Assembly: GCF_014856545.2 (NCBI RefSeq)
Contig: NZ_CP109811.1
Coordinates: 1,110,001 to 1,174,000, forward strand
Length of the DNA: 64,000 bases
Direction: 5' to 3'
DNA from: Mesobacillus jeotgali
GTDB taxonomy: Bacteria; Bacillota; Bacilli; Bacillales; Cytobacillaceae
The notes under the pieces were generated by a model. That model was not told where the DNA came from, searched no databases, and saw only the letters and a program-made list of their open reading frames with translations. The translations under genes and the position numbers were made by a program. Of the stretch, positions 44,176-52,184 are shown in pieces (the stretch's first letter is position 1; every line of letters starts with the position of its first letter).

Positions 44176-46587
44176 GTGAGCAAAAATTCAATAGTAACAC
44201 GTTTTCTAAGAGGCTGGAAAAGGCTACATATGAACCAGGTCCTGGTATTATCGGTTTCAACAGCGGTACTGGCATTCTTAAGTTTTTTTCATGTGTATTC
44301 TGAGGGAGCTGATATTAGTGCATTGAATGATGACATGGCACAGTCAACTGTCATCTACGATGCTAATGGCGAAGTTGCCAGCAAGATTTCGGCTCTGAAA
44401 AATGAAGGGATCAAGATAGAAGATGTTCCGGACCATGTCAAGGATGCCGTCATTGCCATAGAGGACCATCGATTTTATGAACACGACGGGGTGGATCTGG
44501 TCGGCATTTCGCGGGCATTCGTCCAGAATGTCAAAGCTGGAAGCATTGTTGAGGGTGGAAGTACAATCACACAGCAACTGACAAAAAATGCTTTGCTTTC
44601 GAGCGAAAAGACTTATAAAAGAAAGCTCGAAGAATTTTTCATGGCGAGAGAAATCGAAAAGCAGTATTCCAAAGATGATATCATGCAAATGTACTTGAAC
44701 CGGATATATTTTGGAAATGGTTCATGGGGGATTAAAAGGGCAGCGATGGGTTACTTTGGAAAGGACGTTAAAGATCTTTCCATCAGCGAAGCAGCAATGC
44801 TCGCAGGTTTGATCAAGGCGCCGTCTGCACTTGATCCCAATAAAAATTTTGAAGAAGCGATTGAAAGAAGAAATCTTGTTCTTCAAATGATGAAAACTCA
44901 TGGCTTTATAAAAGAAAAGGAATATAAACAGGCAGTTGCCGAAAAGATTGTCCTTAATGAAAAAGGCGGAGACCCGCTGCGCGGCAAGTATCCATATTAT
45001 GTAGATCATGTCATTGATGAAGCAATCAAGAGATACGGCCTGACGCAGGAAGAGATTTTGACAGGTGGATTGCAAATTTATACAGAGCTTGATGCAACAA
45101 TGCAATCAGCTGTGGAAGCGACTTACGCGAAAGATAACCTTTTTCCAAAAGGCACTGATAAGCAAATCGTCCAAAGTGGCGCTGTTCTCGTCGACCCAAA
45201 AACAGGCGGCATTCGTGCACTTGTAGGCGGGCGCGGTGAGCATGTATTCCGTGGCTATAATCGTGCTACGCAATTAAAAGCACAGCCAGGCTCGACGATG
45301 AAGCCAATTGCCGCATTTGCACCAGCGCTTGAAGAAGGCTGGGGTGTTACGGACATGCTGACGGACGAAGAGATGGAGTTCAAAGATTATAAGCCTCAAA
45401 ACTACAATAATAAATATAAAGGCGAAGTCCCAATGTATGAAGCATTGAAAGATTCATTGAATGTGCCTGCTGTATGGCTGTTGGATGAAATAGGCATTGC
45501 CAAGGGAATGGAGTCTGTAAAGAACTTTGGCATTAATCTTGATCCAAAGAACGACCGTAATCTGGGACTGGCGCTGGGAGGCCTATCGACTGGGGTCTCA
45601 CCAGTTACAATGGCTGAAGCATATTCAGCATTCGCCAACAATGGCGAGCGTCATGAAACGCATGCTATCACTAAAATTATTGATAAAGAAGGCAAAACAA
45701 TAGTTGAATATAAAGGGAAGAAGAGCAAGGCTGTTTCAAAAGAGACAGCTGAAAAAATGACGACGATGCTTCTTGGTGTCGTCCAGGAAGGTACAGGAAA
45801 AGGAGCGCAAATTCCTGGAAGGGAGTTAGCGGGCAAGACCGGCTCAACACAGGTTCCGATTGAAGGCGTCAAAGGAACGAAGGACCAGTGGTTTGTAGGG
45901 TATACTCCACAGCTTGTTGGCGCTGTATGGGTTGGTTACGACAAGACAGATAAGGAACACTTCTTAACCACTACGAGCAGTGAAGGAGCCGCCCTGATCT
46001 TCAAGGACTTTATGACAGAAGCATTGGAAAATACAAAAGCACAATCCTTCAATGTTCCTCCCCTTTCTAAATATATCGAGGAACATAAGAGGCAGCAGCG
46101 TGCCAAGTCTGTAAAAGAGCTGGAGACAAGGATTAAAAAGGAATCAGAAAAGCTTAAGAGACAATGGGAAGAAGCAAAAAAGAAGCTGAAAGAGAAAAAA
46201 GAATCAACAGAAGAAGCAAAAAAGAAAAAGAAAAAAGAAACAGATACTGAATCTGCTGCAGCATCAACGAATTCTGACACCGGTGACACCGGTGAAAAAA
46301 ATGATACCGGAGATTCCAAGGATACTGGAGGAGAAGGAGGTTCCGGAGGAGAAGGAGATTCTGGAGGAGAAGGAGATTCCGGAGGAGAAGGAGACTCTGG
46401 TGGTGAAGGAGATTCCGGAGGAGAAGGAGATTCCGGAGGAGAAGGAGACTCTGGTGGCGAAGAAGATACCGGAGGAGAAGGAGATGCTGGTGGTGAAGGT
46501 GATACCGGCGATGAAGGAGACACCGGAGACACAGGAGATTCTGGAGATGAGTCTTCAGATGATAAAGAAAAAGAAAACAATAATTGA
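44176..46587 (+). CDS. Class A penicillin-binding protein with acidic repeat tail
   Basis: 803 residues. One N-terminal membrane anchor (VLVLSVSTAVLAFLSFF) is followed by a GT51 glycosyltransferase domain with IEDHRFYEHDG (Glu96) and GGSTITQQLTKN. The transpeptidase domain has STMK (Ser373), the S-x-N region DSLNVPAVWL, and KTG (554-556). Residues about 635-690 are Lys/Glu-rich, and the last about 110 are Gly/Glu/Asp repeats built on GGEGDS, coded by an 18-bp tandem repeat. It polymerises and crosslinks peptidoglycan outside the cell. GTG at 44176 is chosen over an upstream GTG. The tail is an unusual feature, probably unstructured in the wall. Confidence 0.9.
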   Translation: MSKNSIVTRFLRGWKRLHMNQVLVLSVSTAVLAFLSFFHVYSEGADISALNDDMAQSTVIYDANGEVASKISALKNEGIKIEDVPDHVKDAVIAIEDHRFYEHDGVDLVGISRAFVQNVKAGSIVEGGSTITQQLTKNALLSSEKTYKRKLEEFFMAREIEKQYSKDDIMQMYLNRIYFGNGSWGIKRAAMGYFGKDVKDLSISEAAMLAGLIKAPSALDPNKNFEEAIERRNLVLQMMKTHGFIKEKEYKQAVAEKIVLNEKGGDPLRGKYPYYVDHVIDEAIKRYGLTQEEILTGGLQIYTELDATMQSAVEATYAKDNLFPKGTDKQIVQSGAVLVDPKTGGIRALVGGRGEHVFRGYNRATQLKAQPGSTMKPIAAFAPALEEGWGVTDMLTDEEMEFKDYKPQNYNNKYKGEVPMYEALKDSLNVPAVWLLDEIGIAKGMESVKNFGINLDPKNDRNLGLALGGLSTGVSPVTMAEAYSAFANNGERHETHAITKIIDKEGKTIVEYKGKKSKAVSKETAEKMTTMLLGVVQEGTGKGAQIPGRELAGKTGSTQVPIEGVKGTKDQWFVGYTPQLVGAVWVGYDKTDKEHFLTTTSSEGAALIFKDFMTEALENTKAQSFNVPPLSKYIEEHKRQQRAKSVKELETRIKKESEKLKRQWEEAKKKLKEKKESTEEAKKKKKKETDTESAAASTNSDTGDTGEKNDTGDSKDTGGEGGSGGEGDSGGEGDSGGEGDSGGEGDSGGEGDSGGEGDSGGEEDTGGEGDAGGEGDTGDEGDTGDTGDSGDESSDDKEKENNN
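46320..46520 (+). repeat. 18-bp in-frame tandem repeat in the PBP tail
   Basis: Repeats of GGAGGAGAAGGAGATTCC encode Gly-Gly-Glu-Gly-Asp-Ser. About ten imperfect copies; the most likely place for length variation between strains. Confidence 0.85.
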
Positions 46588-46596
46588 TATTAAACT

Positions 46597-46630
46597 AGCA
46601 CAGGGGATACGCCTCCTGTGCTGTTTTTTT
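46597..46630 (+). terminator. Terminator of the PBP gene
   Basis: AGCACAGG and CCTGTGCT form an 8-bp stem followed by GTTTTTTT. Confidence 0.82.
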
Positions 46631-46727
46631 GGCAGGTACTTAATGAGAGCATTGACAGCTGGATTCATTCCGAGCAACTCCCATTCATCAACGGGTATAG
46701 TCAACAAATTTCCAAGAGTGAACATAA

Positions 46728-46757
46728 AAAAAGACCTGCTCGCAAGCAGGTCTTTAC
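46728..46757. terminator. Terminator of the 22-residue peptide gene
   Basis: AAAGACCTGCT and AGCAGGTCTTT form an 11-bp stem with a short loop; the minus-strand side is followed by TTTTTTT. It lies 11 bp beyond the stop of the small minus-strand ORF. Confidence 0.75.
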
Positions 46758-46767
46758 TGTACTCAAG

Positions 46768-46836
46768 TTAGATTAAGCTTAAAAGGAAACCGATTACGAC
46801 GACAGCGCCGATAATCATAAGAATGGTTCTTACCAT
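46768..46836 (-). CDS. 22-residue single-helix membrane peptide
   Basis: MVRTILMIIGAVVVIGFLL plus SLI: one hydrophobic helix after a short basic start. Start ATG is preceded by CTGAGGTGAAGTTTC, and a strong terminator follows the stop after 11 bp, so a dedicated transcript is plausible. Too short for standard gene finders. Function unknown. Confidence 0.5.
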   Translation of the reverse strand: MVRTILMIIGAVVVIGFLLSLI

Positions 46837-46893
46837 GAAACTTCACCTCAGATACTATTTTATCTATTACTGTGACTGTTACTGTTACTGTGA

Positions 46894-47217
46894 TTATATT
46901 TGGAATGATTCAGAAGACTCGATCAGTCGCTTGCGTTTTACGCGAAGGATAGAAGCTTCATTTGTAAGCAGCTTAGTCAGCTGGTTTAATTTCGGTTCTA
47001 CATTTGTACCTTCCATAATAATTTTTAAAGTTGTATTTGGCTCCACTGTCAACAAGAAGGAAACAAGCTTAGACAACGAAGTGGCCTCAACTGCCTTTTG
47101 GCGGCTGTACAAGTAAGTAGTACCATCCAATTTTTTAGCAGCCTGATAGATTTCAAGCATTTTTTTCATTGTGAATCTTTTCTGAACCATAACATTAGAT
47201 GACATAATCTCTTTCAT
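46894..47217 (-). CDS. HPr-like protein lacking the phosphorylatable histidine
   Basis: 107 residues. The middle (EIYQAAKKLDGTTYLYSRQK, TSLSKLVSFLLTVEPNTTLK, NVEPKLNQLTKLL) follows the HPr/Crh fold, but the segment that should hold the active His (GIHARPA in HPr) reads QKRFTMKK with no His. Phosphotransfer is therefore unlikely; a Crh-like regulatory role is possible if the Ser of TSLSK is the phosphorylation position. Family assignment by eye only. Confidence 0.5.
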   Translation of the reverse strand: MKEIMSSNVMVQKRFTMKKMLEIYQAAKKLDGTTYLYSRQKAVEATSLSKLVSFLLTVEPNTTLKIIMEGTNVEPKLNQLTKLLTNEASILRVKRKRLIESSESFQI

Positions 47218-47479
47218 TTATATAAACTCCTTTATTGAATCATTTTTATTAGGTTAGTAGAATATTACCCCGTTAAGTTGGTCCGAAAACCTATAGAGGT
47301 GAAATTGGGCGATGTTGGCAGGCTAACCAGCGTAAAGAGTATGTGTAGCCAGAGTAGTTCCGGGCCGCAGAAGCACTCGGTCTCAGGGTGGAGACAGAAA
47401 CAGTCAGGAGAAAGTATATTGTTGCCTGAGTTTCAAGCTAATATAAAGCTAATAAAAGAGATGCGAGGAGCAGATAGTT

Positions 47480-48760
47480 ATGAAAAAATTTGCGGAGATT
47501 TTCAGGAACAGGAGTTTCACGAAGTTATTTTTAGCAAACTTTACTTCCCAAATGGGCAGTACGATTGGATTGACAGCCTTCATGTTTTTCTTGCTGGATC
47601 GTTTCAGCTCCCAGCCTGCTTATGCGACGATAACCGAGCTGATGTATTCCTTGCCAATGCTTGCGGTATTTTTCCTGATTGGAGTGTTTGCTGACAGGAT
47701 GGACCGGCAAAAAATCGCCATTTATTGTGATTGGATTAGTGCGGGATTATCTCTTGCGTTGATTGCTGCTATTTATATTGGCTGGATGCCGATGATCTTT
47801 GCTGTCCTGTTTTTGAGAAGTGCGGTTCAAAAGTTCTTTTTCCCGGCCGAGCATGGGATGGTACAGGGGATTTTGAAAAAAGAGGACTACACAACTGCGG
47901 CTGGTTTGAACCAACTCGTGATGAGCCTGTTTATGCTGTTTGGCAATGGCCTCGGTGTTCTCGCTTACTGGTCGATTGGCATTTATGGAGCGATTTTAGT
48001 TGACACTCTGTCGTTTATCATAAGTGCACTTCTCATCCAGAAGACCGATGTTTCAAAGGAGGCGCGACTGCCAAATGGCTCACATACACTAAAGGATTTG
48101 AACGTCAAATTGGTCTTCAAGGATTTTAAATACGGTTTTATGTATGTCATGAGCAGCAAGCTGCTGTTTACTCTGATCATCGGTTTTTTCATCTTTGGAA
48201 TTGTAAATGGCGGCTTCTCCGTCATGCCAATTTTCATTCTGAAATATAAACTGGCTCCCGAAACGTATGAGCAATACTCGATTGTCATTGGATTTGTGTT
48301 TGGAATCGGCGTGTTGATTGGAAGTTTTATTGCGTCATTGCTTTCTCAAAAAGTGAAGCTCTACCACCTGATTTCGGTTGGTTTGATTATCTCAGGCAGC
48401 TTTACGGTTCTCGCATCACTGCCAACCAACATTTATCTGTTCCTGGGTATCCTGTTTATCTCTGCACTGGCTCTGCCGCTAATTAATATAGGGATTGGGG
48501 GATGGCTTCCGAGCATTATTGATCCTAAAATGATGGGCAGGGTTCAGGGACTAATCAGCCCTCTTAATATGCTGTCTCATTCATTGACTCTCGCATTCAT
48601 TGCATACAGCTTTCCGTCTCTGCTAACTATTGAAATGCTTTATTGGATTGTTGGCGGCTGCCTCGCCATCGTAGGAGTATTTTACATGATTGTTTTGCCT
48701 AAACTTGCACTAGAATGCGAGTCCGCTGTTAATGAGTCTGCTGTCGAGCAAGGAGTATAA
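47480..48760 (+). CDS. Major facilitator superfamily transporter
   Basis: 426 residues with about twelve helices. The loop 2-3 motif appears as GVFADRMDRQKIAIYCDW, typical of MFS_3/enterobactin-exporter-like permeases, and the second half has GVLIGSFIASLLSQKVKLYH. Start ATG after GAGGAGCAGATAGTT. Substrate unknown; relatives export drugs or siderophores. Monocistronic. Confidence 0.82.
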   Translation: MKKFAEIFRNRSFTKLFLANFTSQMGSTIGLTAFMFFLLDRFSSQPAYATITELMYSLPMLAVFFLIGVFADRMDRQKIAIYCDWISAGLSLALIAAIYIGWMPMIFAVLFLRSAVQKFFFPAEHGMVQGILKKEDYTTAAGLNQLVMSLFMLFGNGLGVLAYWSIGIYGAILVDTLSFIISALLIQKTDVSKEARLPNGSHTLKDLNVKLVFKDFKYGFMYVMSSKLLFTLIIGFFIFGIVNGGFSVMPIFILKYKLAPETYEQYSIVIGFVFGIGVLIGSFIASLLSQKVKLYHLISVGLIISGSFTVLASLPTNIYLFLGILFISALALPLINIGIGGWLPSIIDPKMMGRVQGLISPLNMLSHSLTLAFIAYSFPSLLTIEMLYWIVGGCLAIVGVFYMIVLPKLALECESAVNESAVEQGV

Positions 48761-48836
48761 TGGAAAGTCCTTTCGGGGCTTTCTTTTTTTGAGGATTTTT
48801 TGCAAACCGTAAAATTAAACTTTTTAAAAATTTTTT

Positions 48837-48861
48837 TGAACGAACCTTTACTTCATGCGTC
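48837..48861 (+). promoter_or_regulatory. SigY-type ECF promoter
   Basis: TGAACG at 48837-48842 and CGTC at 48858-48861 with a 15-bp spacer. This matches the B. subtilis sigma-Y promoter elements and lies about 65 bp before the sigY homologue, so it is probably autoregulatory. Confidence 0.65.
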
Positions 48862-48926
48862 TAATTAATAAATAATCGATATAGAGATCATTTTTATGGG
48901 TGGCGGGGAAAGAGAGGCTTGCTTTG

Positions 48927-49478
48927 ATGGATGAAAAAGATTTAATCAATAGCGCAAAAAAAGGCGACCACCGATCGTTTGCTGTGCTGTTCAGGAATCA
49001 TTATCCCCTGCTGGTAAAATACCTGATGAAAATAACGATGAATCCTGATATCGCAGAGGAAATTGCACAAGGAACGATGGCTAAGTGTGTGGAGAAAATT
49101 CATTTGTTCAATGGGAAATCTAAATTCTCGTCGTGGCTGATCAGCATAGCCACAAATATGTATATTGATCAGCACCGCAAGAAAAAGCGCGAGCGGGAAT
49201 GGAACGAAGGAGAAGCAGCATCACGAAAGCTGCAGTGGCATATGGAGTCGAAAAATGAGGAATGGACAGACGCGCTGGCTGCTTTATCCAGGCTGACAGA
49301 TGAAATGCGAATCCCTGTTATCCTTAAGCATTATTATGGGTATTCGTACGATGAGATTGGTGAAATTTTGAATATCGCCGCTGGTACGGCAAAGTCTAGA
49401 GTCCATCATGGACTTTTAGCTGTTAGAAGGGAGCTGAAAGTAGATGAAAAACCAAAAGGGAATCTCATCAAGCGATGA
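48927..49478 (+). CDS. sigY: ECF RNA polymerase sigma factor SigY
   Basis: 183 residues (ATG at 48927; the longer frame begins at a GTG at 48900). Sigma-2 (FRNHYPLLVKYLMKITMNPD, SWLISIATNMYIDQHRKKKR) and sigma-4 (ILKHYYGYSYDEIGEILNIA, GTAKSRVHHGL) regions are intact. The identity as SigY rests on the two downstream genes resembling YxlC and YxlD and on the TGAACG/CGTC promoter. The gene overlaps the next by 35 bp. Confidence 0.75.
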   Translation: MDEKDLINSAKKGDHRSFAVLFRNHYPLLVKYLMKITMNPDIAEEIAQGTMAKCVEKIHLFNGKSKFSSWLISIATNMYIDQHRKKKREREWNEGEAASRKLQWHMESKNEEWTDALAALSRLTDEMRIPVILKHYYGYSYDEIGEILNIAAGTAKSRVHHGLLAVRRELKVDEKPKGNLIKR

Positions 49479-49791
49479 TAAAATGGATAAGGAATTTTTT
49501 GATACCATCAGCGCCATCAATAATGGATTGGATAAGCTGGACTCCATGGATACTTATGTCCCGGATGATAAATGGTTCGAGCGAATGGTGCTGGATCAAC
49601 AGGTAATACAAAAGAAGAAATATCGCCGGGAATTAGCGTGGTTTATATTAAGTGCTGTTTTGATTTTAAGTGGAGTAATCTTCACTATGCTGGAACTCCC
49701 TATACTCTTCTTTGTGCTGCAGGCTGTGACAGTAGCGATTACAGCAATCTATAGTTATAAAGGAGTGCAAAAGCAGGTGGACAGCAGATGA
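49444..49791 (+). CDS. yxlC: YxlC-like putative anti-SigY factor
   Basis: 115 residues. A charged N-terminal half (about 1-60) with an anti-sigma-like helical segment and two C-terminal transmembrane helices (LAWFILSAVLILSGVIFTML, PILFFVLQAVTVAITAIYS). Position directly after sigY with overlapping start matches B. subtilis yxlC, whose product with YxlD and YxlE inhibits SigY. No conserved motif beyond the topology can be claimed. Confidence 0.65.
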   Translation: MKNQKGISSSDDKMDKEFFDTISAINNGLDKLDSMDTYVPDDKWFERMVLDQQVIQKKKYRRELAWFILSAVLILSGVIFTMLELPILFFVLQAVTVAITAIYSYKGVQKQVDSR

Positions 49792-49994
49792 ACGAGGAAC
49801 TGTCACCCGTTATGCTGGCCGTGGTCGTTTTGATTTTACTGGTGCAGAGCATTTTCCTTTTTATTAATGCGCGGAAGCATGGCCATAATTATTGGCTTTG
49901 GGGAATTCTTGGATTGATTCAGGCACCGATGCCGCTATTATTTTATCTGCTGTTTGTACGAAAAATTTGGCGGAGCAGGTCAGCTGAAAAGTAA
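49788..49994 (+). CDS. yxlD: YxlD-like small membrane protein
   Basis: 68 residues with two transmembrane helices (VMLAVVVLILLVQSIFLFI, LLFYLLFVRKIW), overlapping the yxlC stop by 4 bp. In B. subtilis YxlD is part of the anti-SigY complex. The yxlE, yxlF and yxlG genes that follow in B. subtilis are absent here; a bmrCD-type unit comes next instead. Confidence 0.65.
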   Translation: MNEELSPVMLAVVVLILLVQSIFLFINARKHGHNYWLWGILGLIQAPMPLLFYLLFVRKIWRSRSAEK

Positions 49995-50023
49995 AATGAT
50001 GAAAAATAGTGAAAAGTTAGAAT

Positions 50024-50054
50024 TGACATTATGGCTGTTAAGGTGATAACCTTA
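50024..50054 (+). promoter_or_regulatory. Promoter of the bmr leader
   Basis: Consensus -35 TTGACA at 50024-50029 with a -10-like GATAAC at about 50046-50051 (16-bp spacer). It would start transcription about 40 nt before the leader ORF. Confidence 0.55.
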
Positions 50055-50076
50055 CAAAGGAATGGAAAATATAACT

Positions 50077-50152
50077 AAAAGGAGGGTTACGGACATGAAC
50101 ATTGTTAAAAACGTAAAATACGCTCAACTAAATAAACGTAACCCATCCTTTT
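50077..50152 (+). promoter_or_regulatory. Leader stem: ribosome site of the leader ORF pairs with its own codons 15-19
   Basis: Bases 50077-50091 (AAAAGGAGGGTTACG) pair with 50137-50152 over 15 bp with one bulged A. The left arm contains the leader ribosome site; the right arm is codons 15-19 of the 22-codon ORF. The right arm (CCTTTT, 50147-50152) can alternatively pair with AAAAGG at 50192-50197, the 5' arm of the next terminator. These two pairings are mutually exclusive, as expected of an attenuator. Confidence 0.6.
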
Positions 50153-50163
50153 ATCATAGCTGA
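50095..50163 (+). CDS. Leader peptide (BmrB-like)
   Basis: 22 codons reading MNIVKNVKYAQLNKRNPSFYH then Ser and TGA, 8-9 nt after a perfect GGAGG. It is the first ORF of the bmr transcript and its sequence is woven into the attenuator stem. In B. subtilis the bmrB leader peptide mediates ribosome-dependent attenuation of bmrCD; this ORF has the same position but I cannot claim sequence homology. Confidence 0.6.
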   Translation: MNIVKNVKYAQLNKRNPSFYHS

Positions 50164-50191
50164 TTTTTTAAATCAAGTTGCTCTGTGACTG

Positions 50192-50234
50192 AAAAGGCAT
50201 GGGTTGCGCATCTGCGTGACGTATGCCTTTTTCT
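50192..50234 (+). terminator. Attenuator terminator T1 in the bmr leader
   Basis: AAAAGGCAT pairs with ATGCCTTTT around an inner GCGCA/TGCGT stem, followed by TCTG. Its 5' arm competes with the leader ORF codons. Confidence 0.65.
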
Positions 50235-50250
50235 GTCTTTATCGATTGAT

Positions 50251-50288
50251 TCAAGACATATCGCATGCCGCGGTATGTCTTTTTTCAT
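50251..50288 (+). terminator. Second terminator T2 in the bmr leader
   Basis: AGACATA pairs with TATGTCT around a GC-rich loop, followed by TTTTTT. Lies upstream of an 18-codon ORF. Confidence 0.65.
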
Positions 50289-50332
50289 GTTCAGAGAATA
50301 TCCATTCCAAAAAATATTGAGGAGGAATCGAA

Positions 50333-50389
50333 ATGAGCAAGTCAAATGTGAGGAAAATGGTAAAAAAGGAATATCTCGAAAGCGGCTAG
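50333..50389 (+). CDS. 18-residue ORF before bmrC
   Basis: MSKSNVRKMVKKEYLESG with a very strong GAGGAGG site 7-8 nt upstream. It ends 37 bp before bmrC and may be a second leader ORF or a true small basic peptide. Unrecognised. Confidence 0.45.
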   Translation: MSKSNVRKMVKKEYLESG

Positions 50390-50426
50390 TCAGATTTTTC
50401 ACACAGAGAGAGGAGAGTGATTGTAA

Positions 50427-52184
50427 ATGTTATCGGTTTTATCAAAGTTAAGCTGGTTTTTTAAAGAAAACTGGAAGAGATACAGTGTCGCGATTTCTTT
50501 GCTGATTTTTGTCGGCATACTTGATGTGCTGCCGCCCAAAATCGTAGGGATGGCAATCGACGCAATTCAGCTTGGTTCTATCAACCAGGCGTTAATCCTA
50601 AAGTATATTGGGGCACTCATGCTGATTACGGTGGTCTCATATTTCATCACTTATATTTGGATGTATCAGTTATTTGGCGGGGCATTCCTGATTGAACGGA
50701 AGCTCAGGACCCGGTTTATGAAGCATTTGCTGAAAATGACTCCAACGTTCTTCGAAAAGAACCGAACTGGTGACTTGATGGCAAGGGCGACGAATGACTT
50801 AAAGGCTATATCTATAACGGCAGGTTTCGGAGTACTGACACTTGTTGATTCAAGCATCTTCATGCTGACAATCCTGTTCACGATGGGATTTTTCATCAGC
50901 TGGGAACTGACGCTGGTTTCAGTTATCCCGTTGCCAATAATGGCGTACCTAATCAACATTTATGGCAAAAGGATACATTCCAAGTTCACGTCTGCCCAGG
51001 ATGCTTTCGGGGAGCTAAATGACCGTGTACTTGAATCAGTATCTGGAGTGAGGGTCATCCGCGCCTATGTACAGGAAAAAGCTGATGAATCGAAGTTTCA
51101 TGATTTGACTGAAGATGTCTATCGTAAAAATGTCGAAGTCGCAAAAATCGATTCTTTGTTTGAACCGACGATTAAAATCCTTGTTGGGTTGAGCTATCTG
51201 ATTGGATTAGGGTATGGTGCATATCTGGTCTTTCAGCAAAAGTTGACGCTTGGAGAGCTGGTCAGCTTTAATGTATATCTGGGAATGCTGATCTGGCCGA
51301 TGTTCGCAATCGGTGAATTGATCAATGTCATGCAGAGAGGGAATGCGTCTCTTGACCGCCTGAATGAAACCCTATCCTACAAGGAGGATGTTGCCGACCC
51401 GGCGAAACCGGTGGAAGGCAATGAACCGGAATATTTACAGATGTCAGAGTTCACATTCAAATATCCTTCTTCCAATGTAAATAATCTTGAACAGATTAAG
51501 CTGCATTTGAAAAGAGGAGAGACGCTGGGAATAGTCGGCAAGACAGGAAGCGGCAAGACAACTCTGATCAAACAGCTGTTAAGGGAATATCCTGAGGGCA
51601 CTGGGAACCTGCTTGTTTCAGGAGTGCCAATCCAGGAACACAGCCTGAGGCAGACCCGCGGCTGGATGGGCTATGTTCCACAGGAAAACATCCTTTTCTC
51701 CCGTTCGGTCAAGGAAAATATTTTGTTTGGAAACCCAATGGCTACTGAAAAAGATTTGCAGGATATCATCGACCTGGCTGCTTTCCGAAAGGATCTGGAG
51801 ATGCTTCCGGAAGGTCTGGAAACGCTTGTTGGTGAAAAAGGGGTTGCACTGTCCGGCGGGCAGAAGCAGCGTATTTCGATTGCAAGGGCATTGATCAAGG
51901 ATCCAGAAATCCTGATCCTTGATGATTCGCTATCAGCAGTCGATGCAAAAACAGAGAAGAAAATCATCGATAATATCCGCAGGGAGCGGAATGCAAAAAC
52001 AACAATCATCACAACACACAGAATGTCTGCGGTTGAGCATGCTGATCATATCGTCGTACTTGAAGATGGAAAAATTACAGAGGAAGGCACGCACGACCAA
52101 TTGATGGCTGCTCAAGGCTGGTATTATGAACAATATACCAAGCAGCAGGCAGCAGCAGTCGAAGAGGAGGTGCACTCCATATGA
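50427..52184 (+). CDS. bmrC: Heterodimeric multidrug ABC exporter, degenerate-site subunit (BmrC)
   Basis: 585 residues. Six transmembrane helices and an ABC domain: Walker A GKTGSGKT (about 371-378), signature LSGGQKQR, and Walker B ILILDDS, where the catalytic Glu is replaced by Asp500. This is exactly the degenerate site known for BmrC. It pairs with BmrD, whose coding region overlaps by 4 bp. BmrCD exports a range of drugs and dyes and is induced by ribosome-targeting antibiotics in B. subtilis. Likely controlled by the leader attenuator. Confidence 0.9.
   Translation: MLSVLSKLSWFFKENWKRYSVAISLLIFVGILDVLPPKIVGMAIDAIQLGSINQALILKYIGALMLITVVSYFITYIWMYQLFGGAFLIERKLRTRFMKHLLKMTPTFFEKNRTGDLMARATNDLKAISITAGFGVLTLVDSSIFMLTILFTMGFFISWELTLVSVIPLPIMAYLINIYGKRIHSKFTSAQDAFGELNDRVLESVSGVRVIRAYVQEKADESKFHDLTEDVYRKNVEVAKIDSLFEPTIKILVGLSYLIGLGYGAYLVFQQKLTLGELVSFNVYLGMLIWPMFAIGELINVMQRGNASLDRLNETLSYKEDVADPAKPVEGNEPEYLQMSEFTFKYPSSNVNNLEQIKLHLKRGETLGIVGKTGSGKTTLIKQLLREYPEGTGNLLVSGVPIQEHSLRQTRGWMGYVPQENILFSRSVKENILFGNPMATEKDLQDIIDLAAFRKDLEMLPEGLETLVGEKGVALSGGQKQRISIARALIKDPEILILDDSLSAVDAKTEKKIIDNIRRERNAKTTIITTHRMSAVEHADHIVVLEDGKITEEGTHDQLMAAQGWYYEQYTKQQAAAVEEEVHSI

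Noticed and set aside
45936..46580. Minus-strand Pro/Ser-rich ORF (SPPESPSPP repeats)
   Set aside because: It is the antisense shadow of the Gly/Glu/Asp tail of the PBP and has no ribosome site.
47278..47694. 138-codon plus-strand ORF overlapping the MFS start
   Set aside because: It is in another frame from the MFS gene, has atypical composition and no ribosome site.
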